From positions 62,001 through 126,000 of the forward strand of contig PYVY01000008.1 in assembly GCA_003056425.1 (NCBI GenBank): a stretch of 64,000 nt of DNA. Direction: 5' to 3'. Of the stretch, positions 26,216 through 35,262 are shown piece by piece. A program made the translations under genes and the position numbers. This DNA comes from Alteromonas indica. Lineage in GTDB: Bacteria; Pseudomonadota; Gammaproteobacteria; Enterobacterales; Alteromonadaceae. The notes beneath the pieces are model-generated. The model made no database searches, had not been told where the DNA came from, and worked only from the letters and a program-made list of their open reading frames with translations. How positions within the stretch are numbered: position 1 is the first letter of the stretch; every line of letters begins with the position of its first letter.

Positions 26216-27523
26216 ATGTTAAAAAAACTATCGTTAATGCTTGCTGGAGCAATGAGCTTAAGTGCCATCGCTCAGACGCAGACTATCACTATCGCCACGG
26301 TAAATAATGGCGACATGATAACTATGAAAGAATTAAGTAGCGACTTTAAGAAAAAGTACCCGGATATCGACCTTAAATGGGTCACGTTGGAAGAAAACAT
26401 TTTGCGCCAGCGGGTTACCACCGACGTCGCCACCGGGGGCGGGCAGTATGATGTAATGACCATTGGTACCTATGAAGTACCTATCTGGAGCAAGCAGGAA
26501 TGGTTGCAACCGCTGGATGCGCTTGGCGAACAGTACGATGTTGATGACCTGCTGCCAGCGATCAAAAGTGGCTTGTCGGTAGACGATACATTGTACGCAG
26601 CTCCTTTTTACGGGGAAAGCTCGATGGTGATGTATCGCACTGATCTGATGGAAAAAGCTGGCTTAAAAATGCCGAAAGCACCGAGTTGGGAGTTTGTTCG
26701 AAAAGCGGCCGCAGCGATGACCGATAAAGCGGCGGGGGTTTATGGCTTGTGTCTGCGTGGTAAAGCCGGATGGGGCGAAAACATTGCGCTGCTAACCGCT
26801 ATGTCTAATTCGTTCGGGGCGCGCTGGTTCGATGAAAACTGGCAACCGCAGTTTGATTCAAAGGCCTGGAAAGACACGCTGGAATATTACGTAGATGTGA
26901 TGAATAAGTACGGCCCTCCCGGCGCTTCGGCAAACGGGTTTAACGAAAACCTGGCGCTATTCCAGACTGGTAAGTGTGGGATGTGGATAGACGCCACTGT
27001 GGCCGGCGGCTTCGTTACGAATAAAAAAGATTCCGAAGTGGCGGATAAAGTCGGGTTTGCGCTGGCCCCGGATCACGGCCTGGGTAAACGCGGGAATTGG
27101 CTGTGGGAATGGACATTGGCGATACCTTCAAGCAGTAAAAAAAGCGATGCCGCAATGCAGTTTATCAGCTGGGCCACCTCCAAAGAGTACGCTGAGCTAG
27201 TGGCTGAAAAGAAAGGCTGGGCCAATGTGCCGCCGGGTACCCGGGCATCGCTTTATGAAAATCCTGAATACCTGAATGCTGCGCCATTTGCTCAGATAAC
27301 CCTGGACTCTATCAACTCAGCTGACCCGAAAAATCCTACGGTAGACCCCGTGCCCTATGTGGGAATTCAGTTTGTAGCAATCCCCGAGTTCCAAGGTATC
27401 GGCACTGCTGTGGGACAGCAGTTCAGCGCAGCGCTTACTGGCCGGATGACGGTTGATCAAGCGTTGCAAAGCTCTCAGCGCCTGGTGGAAAGGGCGATGC
27501 GCAAAGCCCGTTACCCAAAATAA
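26216..27523 (+). CDS. smoE: Sorbitol/mannitol-type ABC transporter substrate-binding protein
   Basis: A 435-residue periplasmic binding protein of family 1. The signal peptide MLKKLSLMLAGAMSLSAIAQ leads into TITIATVNNGDMITMKELSSDF. The blocks YDVMTIGTYEVPIW, YGESSMVMYRTDLMEKAGLKMP and FQTGKCGMWIDATVAGG match SmoE-type polyol-binding proteins. I chose the ATG at 26216 with GGGGAG at good spacing; an upstream extension lacks a signal peptide. It binds the polyol for the following permeases. The symbol rests on family resemblance; glucosylglycerol or another glycoside is possible. Confidence 0.88.
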   Translation: MLKKLSLMLAGAMSLSAIAQTQTITIATVNNGDMITMKELSSDFKKKYPDIDLKWVTLEENILRQRVTTDVATGGGQYDVMTIGTYEVPIWSKQEWLQPLDALGEQYDVDDLLPAIKSGLSVDDTLYAAPFYGESSMVMYRTDLMEKAGLKMPKAPSWEFVRKAAAAMTDKAAGVYGLCLRGKAGWGENIALLTAMSNSFGARWFDENWQPQFDSKAWKDTLEYYVDVMNKYGPPGASANGFNENLALFQTGKCGMWIDATVAGGFVTNKKDSEVADKVGFALAPDHGLGKRGNWLWEWTLAIPSSSKKSDAAMQFISWATSKEYAELVAEKKGWANVPPGTRASLYENPEYLNAAPFAQITLDSINSADPKNPTVDPVPYVGIQFVAIPEFQGIGTAVGQQFSAALTGRMTVDQALQSSQRLVERAMRKARYPK

Positions 27524-27531
27524 TAAGCTCT

Positions 27532-27570
27532 AAACTGGCGGGATGGTGCGTTAACGCGCCTTCCCAGTTT
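27532..27570 (+). promoter_or_regulatory. Intercistronic stem-loop between smoE and smoF
   Basis: A long imperfect hairpin: AAACTGGcGGGAtGG on the left pairs with CCTTCCCAGTTT on the right around GCGTTAACGC. No T-run follows. Such structures after a binding-protein gene usually protect its mRNA or attenuate the permease genes, giving excess binding protein. Confidence 0.6.
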
Positions 27571-27590
27571 CACTCGAAAGGGGTCTAGTC

Positions 27591-28463
27591 ATGGCAACCA
27601 CCCAGTCACGTACGTTAGCCAAAATAATGCTCTTTCCTTCGGTCTCACTGCTATTAGCATGGATGATCGTGCCACTTTGCATGACGCTGTATTTTTCCTT
27701 TCTGGATTATAACCTGCTCATGCCCGGCGATAATGAATTCATTGGTTTTTTAAACTATGAGTTCTTCCTTACAGACCCGGCGTTTGTTGAATCCTTCTTT
27801 AATACCTTATTGCTGGTGGGGGGGGTATTGCTTATTACCCTATGCGGCGGTGTGGGGTTAGCCATACTGCTTGATGAGGCTATCTGGGGGCGTAACTATG
27901 TACGCATGATGGTGCTTGCGCCATTCTTTGTGATGCCTACAGTATCCGCGCTGGTCTGGAAGAACATGTTCATGAACCCGGTCAATGGATTGTTCGCGCA
28001 TTTTGCCCAGTGGCTTGGTGTCACCCCGGTGGACTTTTTTGCCGAGCTTCCCTTGCTATCCATTATCGTTATTGTTTCCTGGCAGTGGTTACCCTTTGCC
28101 GCGCTAATATTGCTAACAGCTATTCAGTCTTTAGACCGGGAGCAACTAGAAGCTGCAGATTTAGACGGGGCAGGCCCGTTCAGCAAATTCTTTTATATCG
28201 TATTGCCGCACTTATCGCGGGCAGTCACGGCGGTCATTCTGATAGAAACTATTTTCCTGCTATCTGTATTCGCAGAGATACTGGTGACAACCAGTGGCGG
28301 CCCCGGCTATGCCTCAACCAATATTACGTATTTAATTTATACCCAATCGCTACTTCAGTTTGATGTGGGTGGCGGGTCTGCGGGTGGGATAGTGGCAGTG
28401 ATTATTGCCAATATTGTAGCCATCTTCCTGATGCGTTTAATTGGTAAGAATCTGGAGAACTAA
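27591..28463 (+). CDS. smoF: Polyol ABC transporter permease 1
   Basis: A 290-residue inner-membrane permease of the MalF/UgpA type with six predicted helices (for example LAKIMLFPSVSLLLAWMIVP, residues 9-28). The EAA loop that contacts the ATPase reads EQLEAADLDGAGPFSKFFYIVLPHL (near residue 184). The start has GAAAGGGG upstream. It ends three bases before the second permease, so the two are a translationally coupled pair. Confidence 0.9.
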   Translation: MATTQSRTLAKIMLFPSVSLLLAWMIVPLCMTLYFSFLDYNLLMPGDNEFIGFLNYEFFLTDPAFVESFFNTLLLVGGVLLITLCGGVGLAILLDEAIWGRNYVRMMVLAPFFVMPTVSALVWKNMFMNPVNGLFAHFAQWLGVTPVDFFAELPLLSIIVIVSWQWLPFAALILLTAIQSLDREQLEAADLDGAGPFSKFFYIVLPHLSRAVTAVILIETIFLLSVFAEILVTTSGGPGYASTNITYLIYTQSLLQFDVGGGSAGGIVAVIIANIVAIFLMRLIGKNLEN

Positions 28464-28466
28464 AAC

Positions 28467-29297
28467 ATGGCCACGAATAGCAGTAATAAAACCAAGGTTA
28501 TTTATACGCTGGTAGCATGGACCATCAGCGGCATGATTTTCTTCCCCATACTGTGGACGATTATTACCAGTTTCAAAACCGAAGCGGAGGCAATATCAGC
28601 TTCGCCCAGTTTGTTTATGTTTGAGTGGACCCTGGAAAATTACACCCAGGTGCTGGCACGCTCGCCGTACTTCGATCATTTTTTAAACTCGGTAATCATT
28701 TCATTAGGAGCCAGCATCGCCGGACTATTAGTCGCCATCCCCGCGGCCTGGTCGATGGCCTTTGTCCAAACTAAGCGCACCAAAGGCTTACTGATGTGGA
28801 TGCTATCGACCAAAATGTTGCCGCCGGTGGGCGTACTGATACCCATCTACCTGTTGTTTAGAGATGTAGGTTTACTCGACACCCGGCTGGGCTTGGTGAT
28901 CGTGATGACGCTTATCAATCTGCCTATTATGGTGTGGATGCTCTATACCTACTTCAGAGAAATTCCCCACGAGATTCTGGAAGCGGCGCGTATGGATGGG
29001 GCCGGGATCAAAGAAGAAATTCTGACTGTACTGCTGCCGATAGCACTACCGGGTATCGCTTCCACCTTATTGCTCAATGTCATTCTGGCATGGAATGAAG
29101 CGTTCTGGACATTAATACTGACCGCTGCACATGCGGCCCCGTTAACGGCATTCATTGCCAGTTACTCAAGCCCGGAAGGCTTATTTTATGCAAAATTATC
29201 AGCTGCCTCTGTGATGGCCGTAGTGCCTATTCTTATCCTGGGTTGGTTTAGTCAAAAACAATTAGTGCGCGGACTCAGTTTCGGCGCGGTCAAGTAG
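28467..29297 (+). CDS. smoG: Polyol ABC transporter permease 2
   Basis: A 276-residue MalG/SmoG-type permease. Helix 1 is [22 protein letters not shown]; the EAA loop reads [29 protein letters not shown] near residue 172. The C-terminus ends [13 protein letters not shown], a very typical ending for this subunit ([15 protein letters not shown] in relatives). It forms the membrane pore with permease 1. The ATPase follows 11 bp downstream. Confidence 0.92.
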   Translation: MATNSSNKTKVIYTLVAWTISGMIFFPILWTIITSFKTEAEAISASPSLFMFEWTLENYTQVLARSPYFDHFLNSVIISLGASIAGLLVAIPAAWSMAFVQTKRTKGLLMWMLSTKMLPPVGVLIPIYLLFRDVGLLDTRLGLVIVMTLINLPIMVWMLYTYFREIPHEILEAARMDGAGIKEEILTVLLPIALPGIASTLLLNVILAWNEAFWTLILTAAHAAPLTAFIASYSSPEGLFYAKLSAASVMAVVPILILGWFSQKQLVRGLSFGAVK

Positions 29298-29308
29298 GAG
29301 AACTTCAG

Positions 29309-30340
29309 ATGGGAAGTATTACGTTAAAACAAGTGACAAAAAGCTTTGATGACGTGAATGTTATCAAACCCCTTGATCTTGATATCCGTGATGGCGAATT
29401 TATCGTATTTGTTGGGCCTTCGGGCTGTGGTAAATCTACCTTACTTCGCATGATTGCAGGCTTGGAAGACACCACCAGCGGCACCATCGAAATTGATGGC
29501 AAGGAGGCCACCAGTGTGCCGCCTGCGAAGCGGGGCCTGGCTATGGTGTTCCAGTCATATGCGCTTTACCCGCATATGTCAGTGCGCAACAATATTGCTT
29601 TTCCGCTGAAACAAGCAAAGGTTGCGCCTGCCGTTATTAAAGAAAAAATTGAAAAAGCGGCAACAATGCTTAATCTGACAGATTACCTGGACCGTAAGCC
29701 TGGCCAGTTATCTGGTGGCCAGCGTCAGCGTGTCGCAATTGGCCGCGCCATAGTACGTCAGCCCAGCGCATTCTTGTTTGACGAACCGCTATTGAACCTC
29801 GATGCCTCATTGCGGGTCAATATGCGTCTTGAAATATCCCAGCTACATAAAAGTTTAGATACCACGATGATTTACGTCACCCATGATCAGGTGGAAGCAA
29901 TGACCATGGCGGATAGAATTGCTGTATTTAATGGTGGTATCATCGAGCAGGTAGGTACGCCGCTTGAACTTTACCGAAAGCCAGTTAATCGTTTTGTGGC
30001 TGGGTTTATCGGTTCTCCCAAGATGAACTTCATTGATGTAGCGCCAAAACCCGGTGATGCGACCCACTCGTTAGGCGTTCGGCCGGAGCATTTTAAAATC
30101 ACCACTGAGCAGGGCCTTTGGCAAGGGCAGGTTGGGGTAGTTGAACATCTTGGCTCGGAAACCTTTTTACATGTTCATGTAGACCACATAGGAACGCTCA
30201 CGGTTAAAGCTGATGGTGATTGTCAGGCGGTTTACGGCGACCAAATTAACTTAACCGCGGAACAGGCTAAGATTATGCACTTCGATAAACAGGGAATGAC
30301 TATTCCGGCATTATCCTGGGGCGGGGAAAGTGCCGCCTAA
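29309..30340 (+). CDS. smoK: Polyol ABC transporter ATP-binding protein (MalK/SmoK type)
   Basis: A 343-residue ATPase with Walker [10 protein letters not shown] (36-44), Q-loop in [13 protein letters not shown], signature [15 protein letters not shown], Walker B FLFDEP and switch His in [10 protein letters not shown], then a C-terminal regulatory TOBE-like domain ([10 protein letters not shown]). It energises uptake and could serve more than one sugar transporter. One oddity: the D-loop reads LLNLDA where MalK proteins normally have LSNLDA; the Asp is kept, so it should still work. Confidence 0.92.
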   Translation: MGSITLKQVTKSFDDVNVIKPLDLDIRDGEFIVFVGPSGCGKSTLLRMIAGLEDTTSGTIEIDGKEATSVPPAKRGLAMVFQSYALYPHMSVRNNIAFPLKQAKVAPAVIKEKIEKAATMLNLTDYLDRKPGQLSGGQRQRVAIGRAIVRQPSAFLFDEPLLNLDASLRVNMRLEISQLHKSLDTTMIYVTHDQVEAMTMADRIAVFNGGIIEQVGTPLELYRKPVNRFVAGFIGSPKMNFIDVAPKPGDATHSLGVRPEHFKITTEQGLWQGQVGVVEHLGSETFLHVHVDHIGTLTVKADGDCQAVYGDQINLTAEQAKIMHFDKQGMTIPALSWGGESAA

Positions 30341-30420
30341 ATACCTCGGATAGTAGCGAGCGTTATTGGCGGGTTCGGTAACGCTTGTTTTCAAAGCTCG
30401 AAAAGATAGGGAATATGATA

Positions 30421-31116
30421 ATGCCGGGTAATTTCACTATACAGCCGACGTTACAAAACAGCGATATCCGTTTGGTAATCTTTGATTGTGATGGCGTTTT
30501 AGTGGACAGTGAAATACTGTGCAAGCGCGTATTGGTTGGTATGCTGGCAAGCCTTGAAGTCACAGTGTCTGATCATTACTTTGATACTTACTTTCTTGGC
30601 CAAAGCTATGAGTCAGCCCACAGGCAGATTCATCATGATTTTAACGTACTGTTACCGAAGGACTTCCGGGATGACTATCTCAACACGTTACTTCGTGTGT
30701 TTGCCGAGGAACTTGAACCTACCGAATACCTCAATAGCGTACTTGACCAGCTGAATGTGAAAAGTTGTATAGCTACCAGCAGCAGCCCGCAAAGGGTCAA
30801 TTTTGCTTTGCAAACCACAGGGTTACTGGCGTTTTTTGACGGCAGAATAACCACCAGTTCAGAAGTACCAAAAGGCAAACCCGCCCCGGATATATTTTTA
30901 CATGCGGCGGCTAAGATGAATGTGCAGCCAGAACACTGTCTGGTTATTGAAGACTCCCAGGCTGGCATTGAAGGCGCGTTAGCTGCCGGTATGGAAGTGA
31001 TAAAATACACTGGGGCTAGCCATTTATCCGGTAAAGCGAACGCTTCTTCATCGAATGTCTCGGTTATCAGCCATTGGCATGAGCTTTCCTCGGTAGTCCC
31101 CGGTTTGTTCAAATAG
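30421..31116 (+). CDS. HAD-family sugar/polyol phosphatase (second copy)
   Basis: A 231-residue HAD hydrolase, clearly a paralogue of the one at 23271-23921: both have VIFDCDGVL(I/V)DSE, CxATSSSPQR/ALATSSSPQR, GKPAPD and HCLVIEDS. It is the last gene of the transporter operon. I prefer the ATG at 30421 with AGGGAA upstream; ATG 30415 is possible and the frame opens at 30385. No polyol dehydrogenase or kinase accompanies it, so the imported compound may arrive or be processed as a phosphate ester, or these enzymes limit a toxic intermediate. The substrate is not predictable. Confidence 0.85.
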   Translation: MPGNFTIQPTLQNSDIRLVIFDCDGVLVDSEILCKRVLVGMLASLEVTVSDHYFDTYFLGQSYESAHRQIHHDFNVLLPKDFRDDYLNTLLRVFAEELEPTEYLNSVLDQLNVKSCIATSSSPQRVNFALQTTGLLAFFDGRITTSSEVPKGKPAPDIFLHAAAKMNVQPEHCLVIEDSQAGIEGALAAGMEVIKYTGASHLSGKANASSSNVSVISHWHELSSVVPGLFK

Positions 31117-31969
31117 AATCTATTTGCAGCTCCTAATAATTAGAGCTGATTATTCTGCCGTTAAAGCGCAGCGTGTTGGCTGCAAAGCATAGCGCTCGCT
31201 CTATTATAGTGACGTACTGCCCCGGCAGAATAACGAAGGCTTTCCCTGTAGCAACGTCTATTCCTGGGTAGCCGTGTTACCACTGTTGATGTGCTTGGTG
31301 GGGGTTGTTTAAAGGCAAACATCCTTAGTAAGCGTATTTGTCAGGCCGGCCTGATAGGCTGGTTGGTTTATTCTTAATTTACCGTTTATGTCTTCCCAAA
31401 GCGGTTAGCTGGCACCTTTCATCGCGCTGCCGCAACGCGCGGCTTCCCCCCTGGTTTAGCCTAATCTTGAAGGTTAGCTTGCTCACCCTACTCAGGCCAT
31501 AGTCTAACGCCCTCTGGCAATGTAGTCCGAGCTTGTCTTACATTTTAATATGTTAATTAACCGATTGACATTGTTCTAACTTCATCAAGTAACCGGGCGA
31601 TAATGCGGGGTGCTTTGCGGGTGCTGGGGGCGGCCGGCAATACTAACCATACGAAGGATAAAATGGGGCAGGGCTATGCGCTGGATGTAGCGTATTGCAC
31701 TACAGTGCACCACGTGTTTACATGCGTGCCCGGACGGGGGATAGGTTTAGGGCGCTTGTTCTATTTGCGCTGCACTTACTCGGTTTAAGCACGAAAGTAG
31801 CAACGGCTGCGGCGATGGGTTTAAAACGCCTTTAAGATGGTTTCTATCACTTTAAAGGCAAACCGGGTTTTGACTGACGTCTTTTCCAAAGCATAATACA
31901 GGCGAATACCTCGCTTATTAATCGCTGCTTAAGCAGTGGTACGTTGACCATCAGCCATAAGGACACACA
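31117..31969. other. Non-coding stretch after the polyol operon
   Basis: Starts with an inverted repeat (CAGCTC...GAGCTG, 31127-31148) that may terminate or protect the polyol mRNA, though no T-run follows. The other 800 bp hold no supported gene; the small frame near 31603-31788 lacks a ribosome site and family features. The last 100 bp should contain the TonB receptor promoter. Confidence 0.5.
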
Positions 31970-33820
31970 ATGATTCGCGCTGTAACCCACCGGGCTTTAT
32001 GCATTAGCTCGCTTTTTTTACTCCCTTTTTACGGTAATAGCGCTACCGAACCAGAGGTCGAGAAAATAACCGTAGAAGGCGCAGCCACTGCAAATGAGTC
32101 GCCTGTTGGTACCTTCAATTCGCCGGTTTCTAACTTAGAGTACGATCCCAGAGTCGATCTTCAGTCCAGAAACATGGCAGAGGCGCAAGCTGATGTGACC
32201 ATTCGCGGCGGTATATTTGAAAATACCGGCTTTAGGATTGGCAGTGCGACGATTATAGACCCGCAGACGGGACACTACTTTGCCGAGATCCCCATCGCCC
32301 CGGAAATGCTAAAAAAACCGGCTATTTTAACCGGTGTGGATAATGCGTTATACGGCATGAACAGTTCGGTAGGCACAGTGGCTTATGCATGGCGGCCGAT
32401 AAAAACGGCAGGCAGTGTATCGGTAGGTGTAGGAAATAATAACGCCAACCTTCAGCGGGCCCACGCTGCAGTAAGCTGGCCGCTAAGCGGGGCCGCCGCA
32501 TGGAAACTGGGCGCCGAAGGCGAATATTCGCGGTCTGAAAGTGATGGTTCTATCGCAAATGGAGATCACCACTTTGAGCGTGCAGCGGGGCGTATTCAGC
32601 TATCGGGCCAGCAATCACAAACTGATTTGTTTGTTGGCTATCAGGAAAAGTTTTTTGGTTGGCCTAACTTATATACGCCGTTTAATGTGAATGAAACAGA
32701 AGACTTAGAAAGCCGTTTGTTGATGTTTAATCACCAGCAGCAATATGGGCGCAACAGTAATATTGAAGTGTCAGCTTACTATCGAAAACACCTTGATGAT
32801 TATGTTTTTTCACGAGAAGATCCCCAAAGTTTTCGGGCTTTTCACGAAACCAAAGTTGCGGCATTGGCATTGTCGGGACAGCATAGCGTGGATACGCACT
32901 GGGCACTGAACTACGCGTCACAGTTTAGCGCTGATGATATTGCCTCTACCACCCTGGAAAATAACTTTGTATCACGTAATTACAGCAAACTAAGTGTAGT
33001 GCCTCAATACACCTTTGGGGTCAGCGAGAACGAACAGGTAATCTTGCGATTAGGGGCGGCGTATGACGACACTAACCGCGACGACGCGCAGCTTTCGCTC
33101 ATCAGTGATGCGGTATGGCGTAGCCTGCACACTGACAACACTTCGCAGACAGTTAGCCTATCTTATGCGCAAGCCTCTCAGGTAGCGGGTTATACCGCAA
33201 TAGGGGGCAGCACAACAAGTGGCCTGTTTCGAAGCAATGACACATTACAGCGTGAAACAAGTAAAAACCTGGAGCTCGGGGTTTCCTTAGATAGCACCGA
33301 ATGGCGTTTGGACTCGGCAGTATTTTATCGGTGGGACAATGAGCTAACTGATTGGACTTATCGTTTTGATGCTACCTCTGCGCGGGTAGCTAACCCGGTA
33401 GATATTGAAACTATCGGTGTTGAGTTCTTCGCTGTGAAAAGGTTGGAAAATGCTGACCTTGTGGCTGGTTACACCTATCTTCACAAATCCGAAGACTACC
33501 GCGACGCAGCGATTGATGCGAGTTTTTATGCGCTAAACTACCCGCCTCACCGGCTGACATTTGGTGCCGTCTGGTATCCTGTAACCTGGCTGGAAATAAG
33601 AGCCGACAACGAGTGGCGTAAACAGCAGGAAAACGCCTTAAGAAATGGCGCAGATAGCGCTTTTTTCACGCATCTGACACTAACTTATACTCCGCCACAG
33701 ATTAACGGTTTTAATATAGTGCTGGCTGTGGACAATGCGTGGAATGAGTCTTTTGAAGAAATCCCAGGTACGCCGGGCCGGGGCCAGCAGCTATCGGCCA
33801 CAGCAACCTATTCATGGTAA
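31970..33820 (+). CDS. TonB-dependent outer-membrane receptor
   Basis: A 616-residue receptor, shorter than the usual 650-800. Signal peptide MIRAVTHRALCISSLFLLPFYGNSA, then VEKITVEGA (TonB-box-like), a plug domain with EAQADVTIRGGIFENTGFRIGSATI and SVGTVAYAW, then a 22-strand-type barrel with typical blocks (NLELGVSLDSTEWRLDSAVFYRW, VDIETIGVEFFAVKRLENADLVAGYTYLHKSEDY) and the terminal strand GQQLSATATYSW ending in an aromatic residue. The ligand cannot be told. A DUF6314 protein follows 77 bp downstream. Start has AAGGA upstream. Confidence 0.88.
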   Translation: MIRAVTHRALCISSLFLLPFYGNSATEPEVEKITVEGAATANESPVGTFNSPVSNLEYDPRVDLQSRNMAEAQADVTIRGGIFENTGFRIGSATIIDPQTGHYFAEIPIAPEMLKKPAILTGVDNALYGMNSSVGTVAYAWRPIKTAGSVSVGVGNNNANLQRAHAAVSWPLSGAAAWKLGAEGEYSRSESDGSIANGDHHFERAAGRIQLSGQQSQTDLFVGYQEKFFGWPNLYTPFNVNETEDLESRLLMFNHQQQYGRNSNIEVSAYYRKHLDDYVFSREDPQSFRAFHETKVAALALSGQHSVDTHWALNYASQFSADDIASTTLENNFVSRNYSKLSVVPQYTFGVSENEQVILRLGAAYDDTNRDDAQLSLISDAVWRSLHTDNTSQTVSLSYAQASQVAGYTAIGGSTTSGLFRSNDTLQRETSKNLELGVSLDSTEWRLDSAVFYRWDNELTDWTYRFDATSARVANPVDIETIGVEFFAVKRLENADLVAGYTYLHKSEDYRDAAIDASFYALNYPPHRLTFGAVWYPVTWLEIRADNEWRKQQENALRNGADSAFFTHLTLTYTPPQINGFNIVLAVDNAWNESFEEIPGTPGRGQQLSATATYSW

Positions 33821-33897
33821 GGCTAAGCGGACCGCCAGACTGTAGCGGCCCACAGGGCCAGCCAGGCAGTCCGCCATTATTTCGGTAGAACAGTAAT

Positions 33898-34350
33898 ATG
33901 CATAAAAACACTCCAGCTGAATCTGTTTCAGCAAACAATCAACCGCTTGGGTTATCCGACTTTGCAGGGGCATGGCAGCTATATAAACACATCCAGCAAA
34001 AGGATGGGGCAGTGTTTGTATTTGAAGGGCAGGCAGAGTTTACCTATGCAGACAGCTATTTACACTACTATGAATCAGGGATGGTGAGTGCGCCAGATGG
34101 AAGGACATTACAGGCGGCACGCAGCTACAAATGGCGCCAGTTAGATAACGGCCATATAGAAGTATTGTTTGATGACAACCGCTTTTTTCACACCTTTAGT
34201 CTGGCCGCTCCGGTGGCAGAACATCTTTGTGGAGCCGACCATTATGTAGTGGACTATGGGTTCTCCGGCTGGCCTGAATGGACCTCTACATGGCAGGTAA
34301 CGGGCCCCCGTAAAGATTATACAATGTTTAGCCGTTTTACCCGGCAGTAA
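33898..34350 (+). CDS. DUF6314 family protein
   Basis: A 150-residue soluble protein. It shows the DUF6314 pattern: DFAGAWQLYKHIQ at the start, FEGQAEF, YYESG, RSYKWRQ, FDDNRFFHTF, EHLCGADHYVVDYGF and WxVTGPRKDYTMFSRF at the end. The family looks like a small beta-barrel of lipocalin type but has no known function. Its position just after the TonB receptor suggests a shared role with the same ligand, which is inference only. Confidence 0.72.
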   Translation: MHKNTPAESVSANNQPLGLSDFAGAWQLYKHIQQKDGAVFVFEGQAEFTYADSYLHYYESGMVSAPDGRTLQAARSYKWRQLDNGHIEVLFDDNRFFHTFSLAAPVAEHLCGADHYVVDYGFSGWPEWTSTWQVTGPRKDYTMFSRFTRQ

Positions 34351-34389
34351 TGTGTTTGTAGGCGGCTTACTGGTAGTAGCACAAGGTCT

Positions 34390-35262
34390 TTAGCTACCGG
34401 GGGCCTTGCGATCTTGTTGGCTGCGATGCTGGGATAACCACAGCGCCAGACCAATAATTGCCCCTCCAATCATAAGGCGGCTAAAGTCGGTGTCTTTTTG
34501 CCACAGTACAAGGTTAACAATAAGGCCGGCAGGTATAAGGGCGTTATTCATGATAGCCAATGTGCCGGCAGATACTTTAAGGGCGCCCTGGTTCCAGAAA
34601 TAATAACCTAAACCGGAAGCAACTACACCAAGCCATAAAAGCACGCCCCACTGTGTGGCATTTTGCGGTAATTGACTGGTATTCCCCAATACAAGAAAGG
34701 CCGGTAGGGCAACCGCTAGCGCACCGATGTAAAACCAGGCAAAAATATTATGACTCGCCACCGTGGGAACAAAAGTGGCAGCCAGCTTCCGGTAACCTAC
34801 TTGGCCAAGGGCGAAACAGAGGTTTGCGCCTTGTACAATAAAAAAGCCCGTCCAGAAGTGCTCGCTGACGCCTTCAAAACGTATCGCCGCCGCCCCCACT
34901 GTCGCCAGTATGGCGCATAACAGATGAAAGGGGGTAAATCGCTTGAACAGGGCGTCGTTGAGCATTGCAACGTAAAGCGGGGTGAAAATAGTAAACAGCA
35001 AAACTTCCGGCACCGACAAAAACATAAAGGAGTGATAGAAGAAGATATACATTACCCCCAGCTGTAGCGCCCCCAGCAAGGCAAGGATTCCTTTTTGCGT
35101 AGCGGTTAAAAGCGAAACTTTCAGGAAGGGCAAAAACACTAAGGAAGCTAACGTTACCCGGGTTAAAACCGCAAAGTAGCTATCCACAGCGCCCGCCAGG
35201 TATTCACCTATCAGGGAAAAGGAAAATGCCCATAAGAGGGTGACAGCGACTAAATAAAACAC
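34390..35262 (-). CDS. EamA/DMT-superfamily exporter
   Basis: A 290-residue membrane protein with ten hydrophobic segments in two EamA repeats (LLWAFSFSLIGEYLAGAVDSYFAVLTRVTL in the first, GVVASGLGYYFWNQGALKVSAGTLAIMNNALIPAGLIVNLVLW in the second). This is the layout of carboxylate/amino-acid/amine drug-metabolite transporters. Substrate and direction are not predictable. It is convergent with the DUF6314 gene and has the REP-like array upstream. Confidence 0.85.
   Translation of the reverse strand: MFYLVAVTLLWAFSFSLIGEYLAGAVDSYFAVLTRVTLASLVFLPFLKVSLLTATQKGILALLGALQLGVMYIFFYHSFMFLSVPEVLLFTIFTPLYVAMLNDALFKRFTPFHLLCAILATVGAAAIRFEGVSEHFWTGFFIVQGANLCFALGQVGYRKLAATFVPTVASHNIFAWFYIGALAVALPAFLVLGNTSQLPQNATQWGVLLWLGVVASGLGYYFWNQGALKVSAGTLAIMNNALIPAGLIVNLVLWQKDTDFSRLMIGGAIIGLALWLSQHRSQQDRKAPGS

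Noticed and set aside
31603..31788. Small open frame before the TonB receptor
   Set aside because: No ribosome site, no family features, surrounded by apparently decayed DNA.
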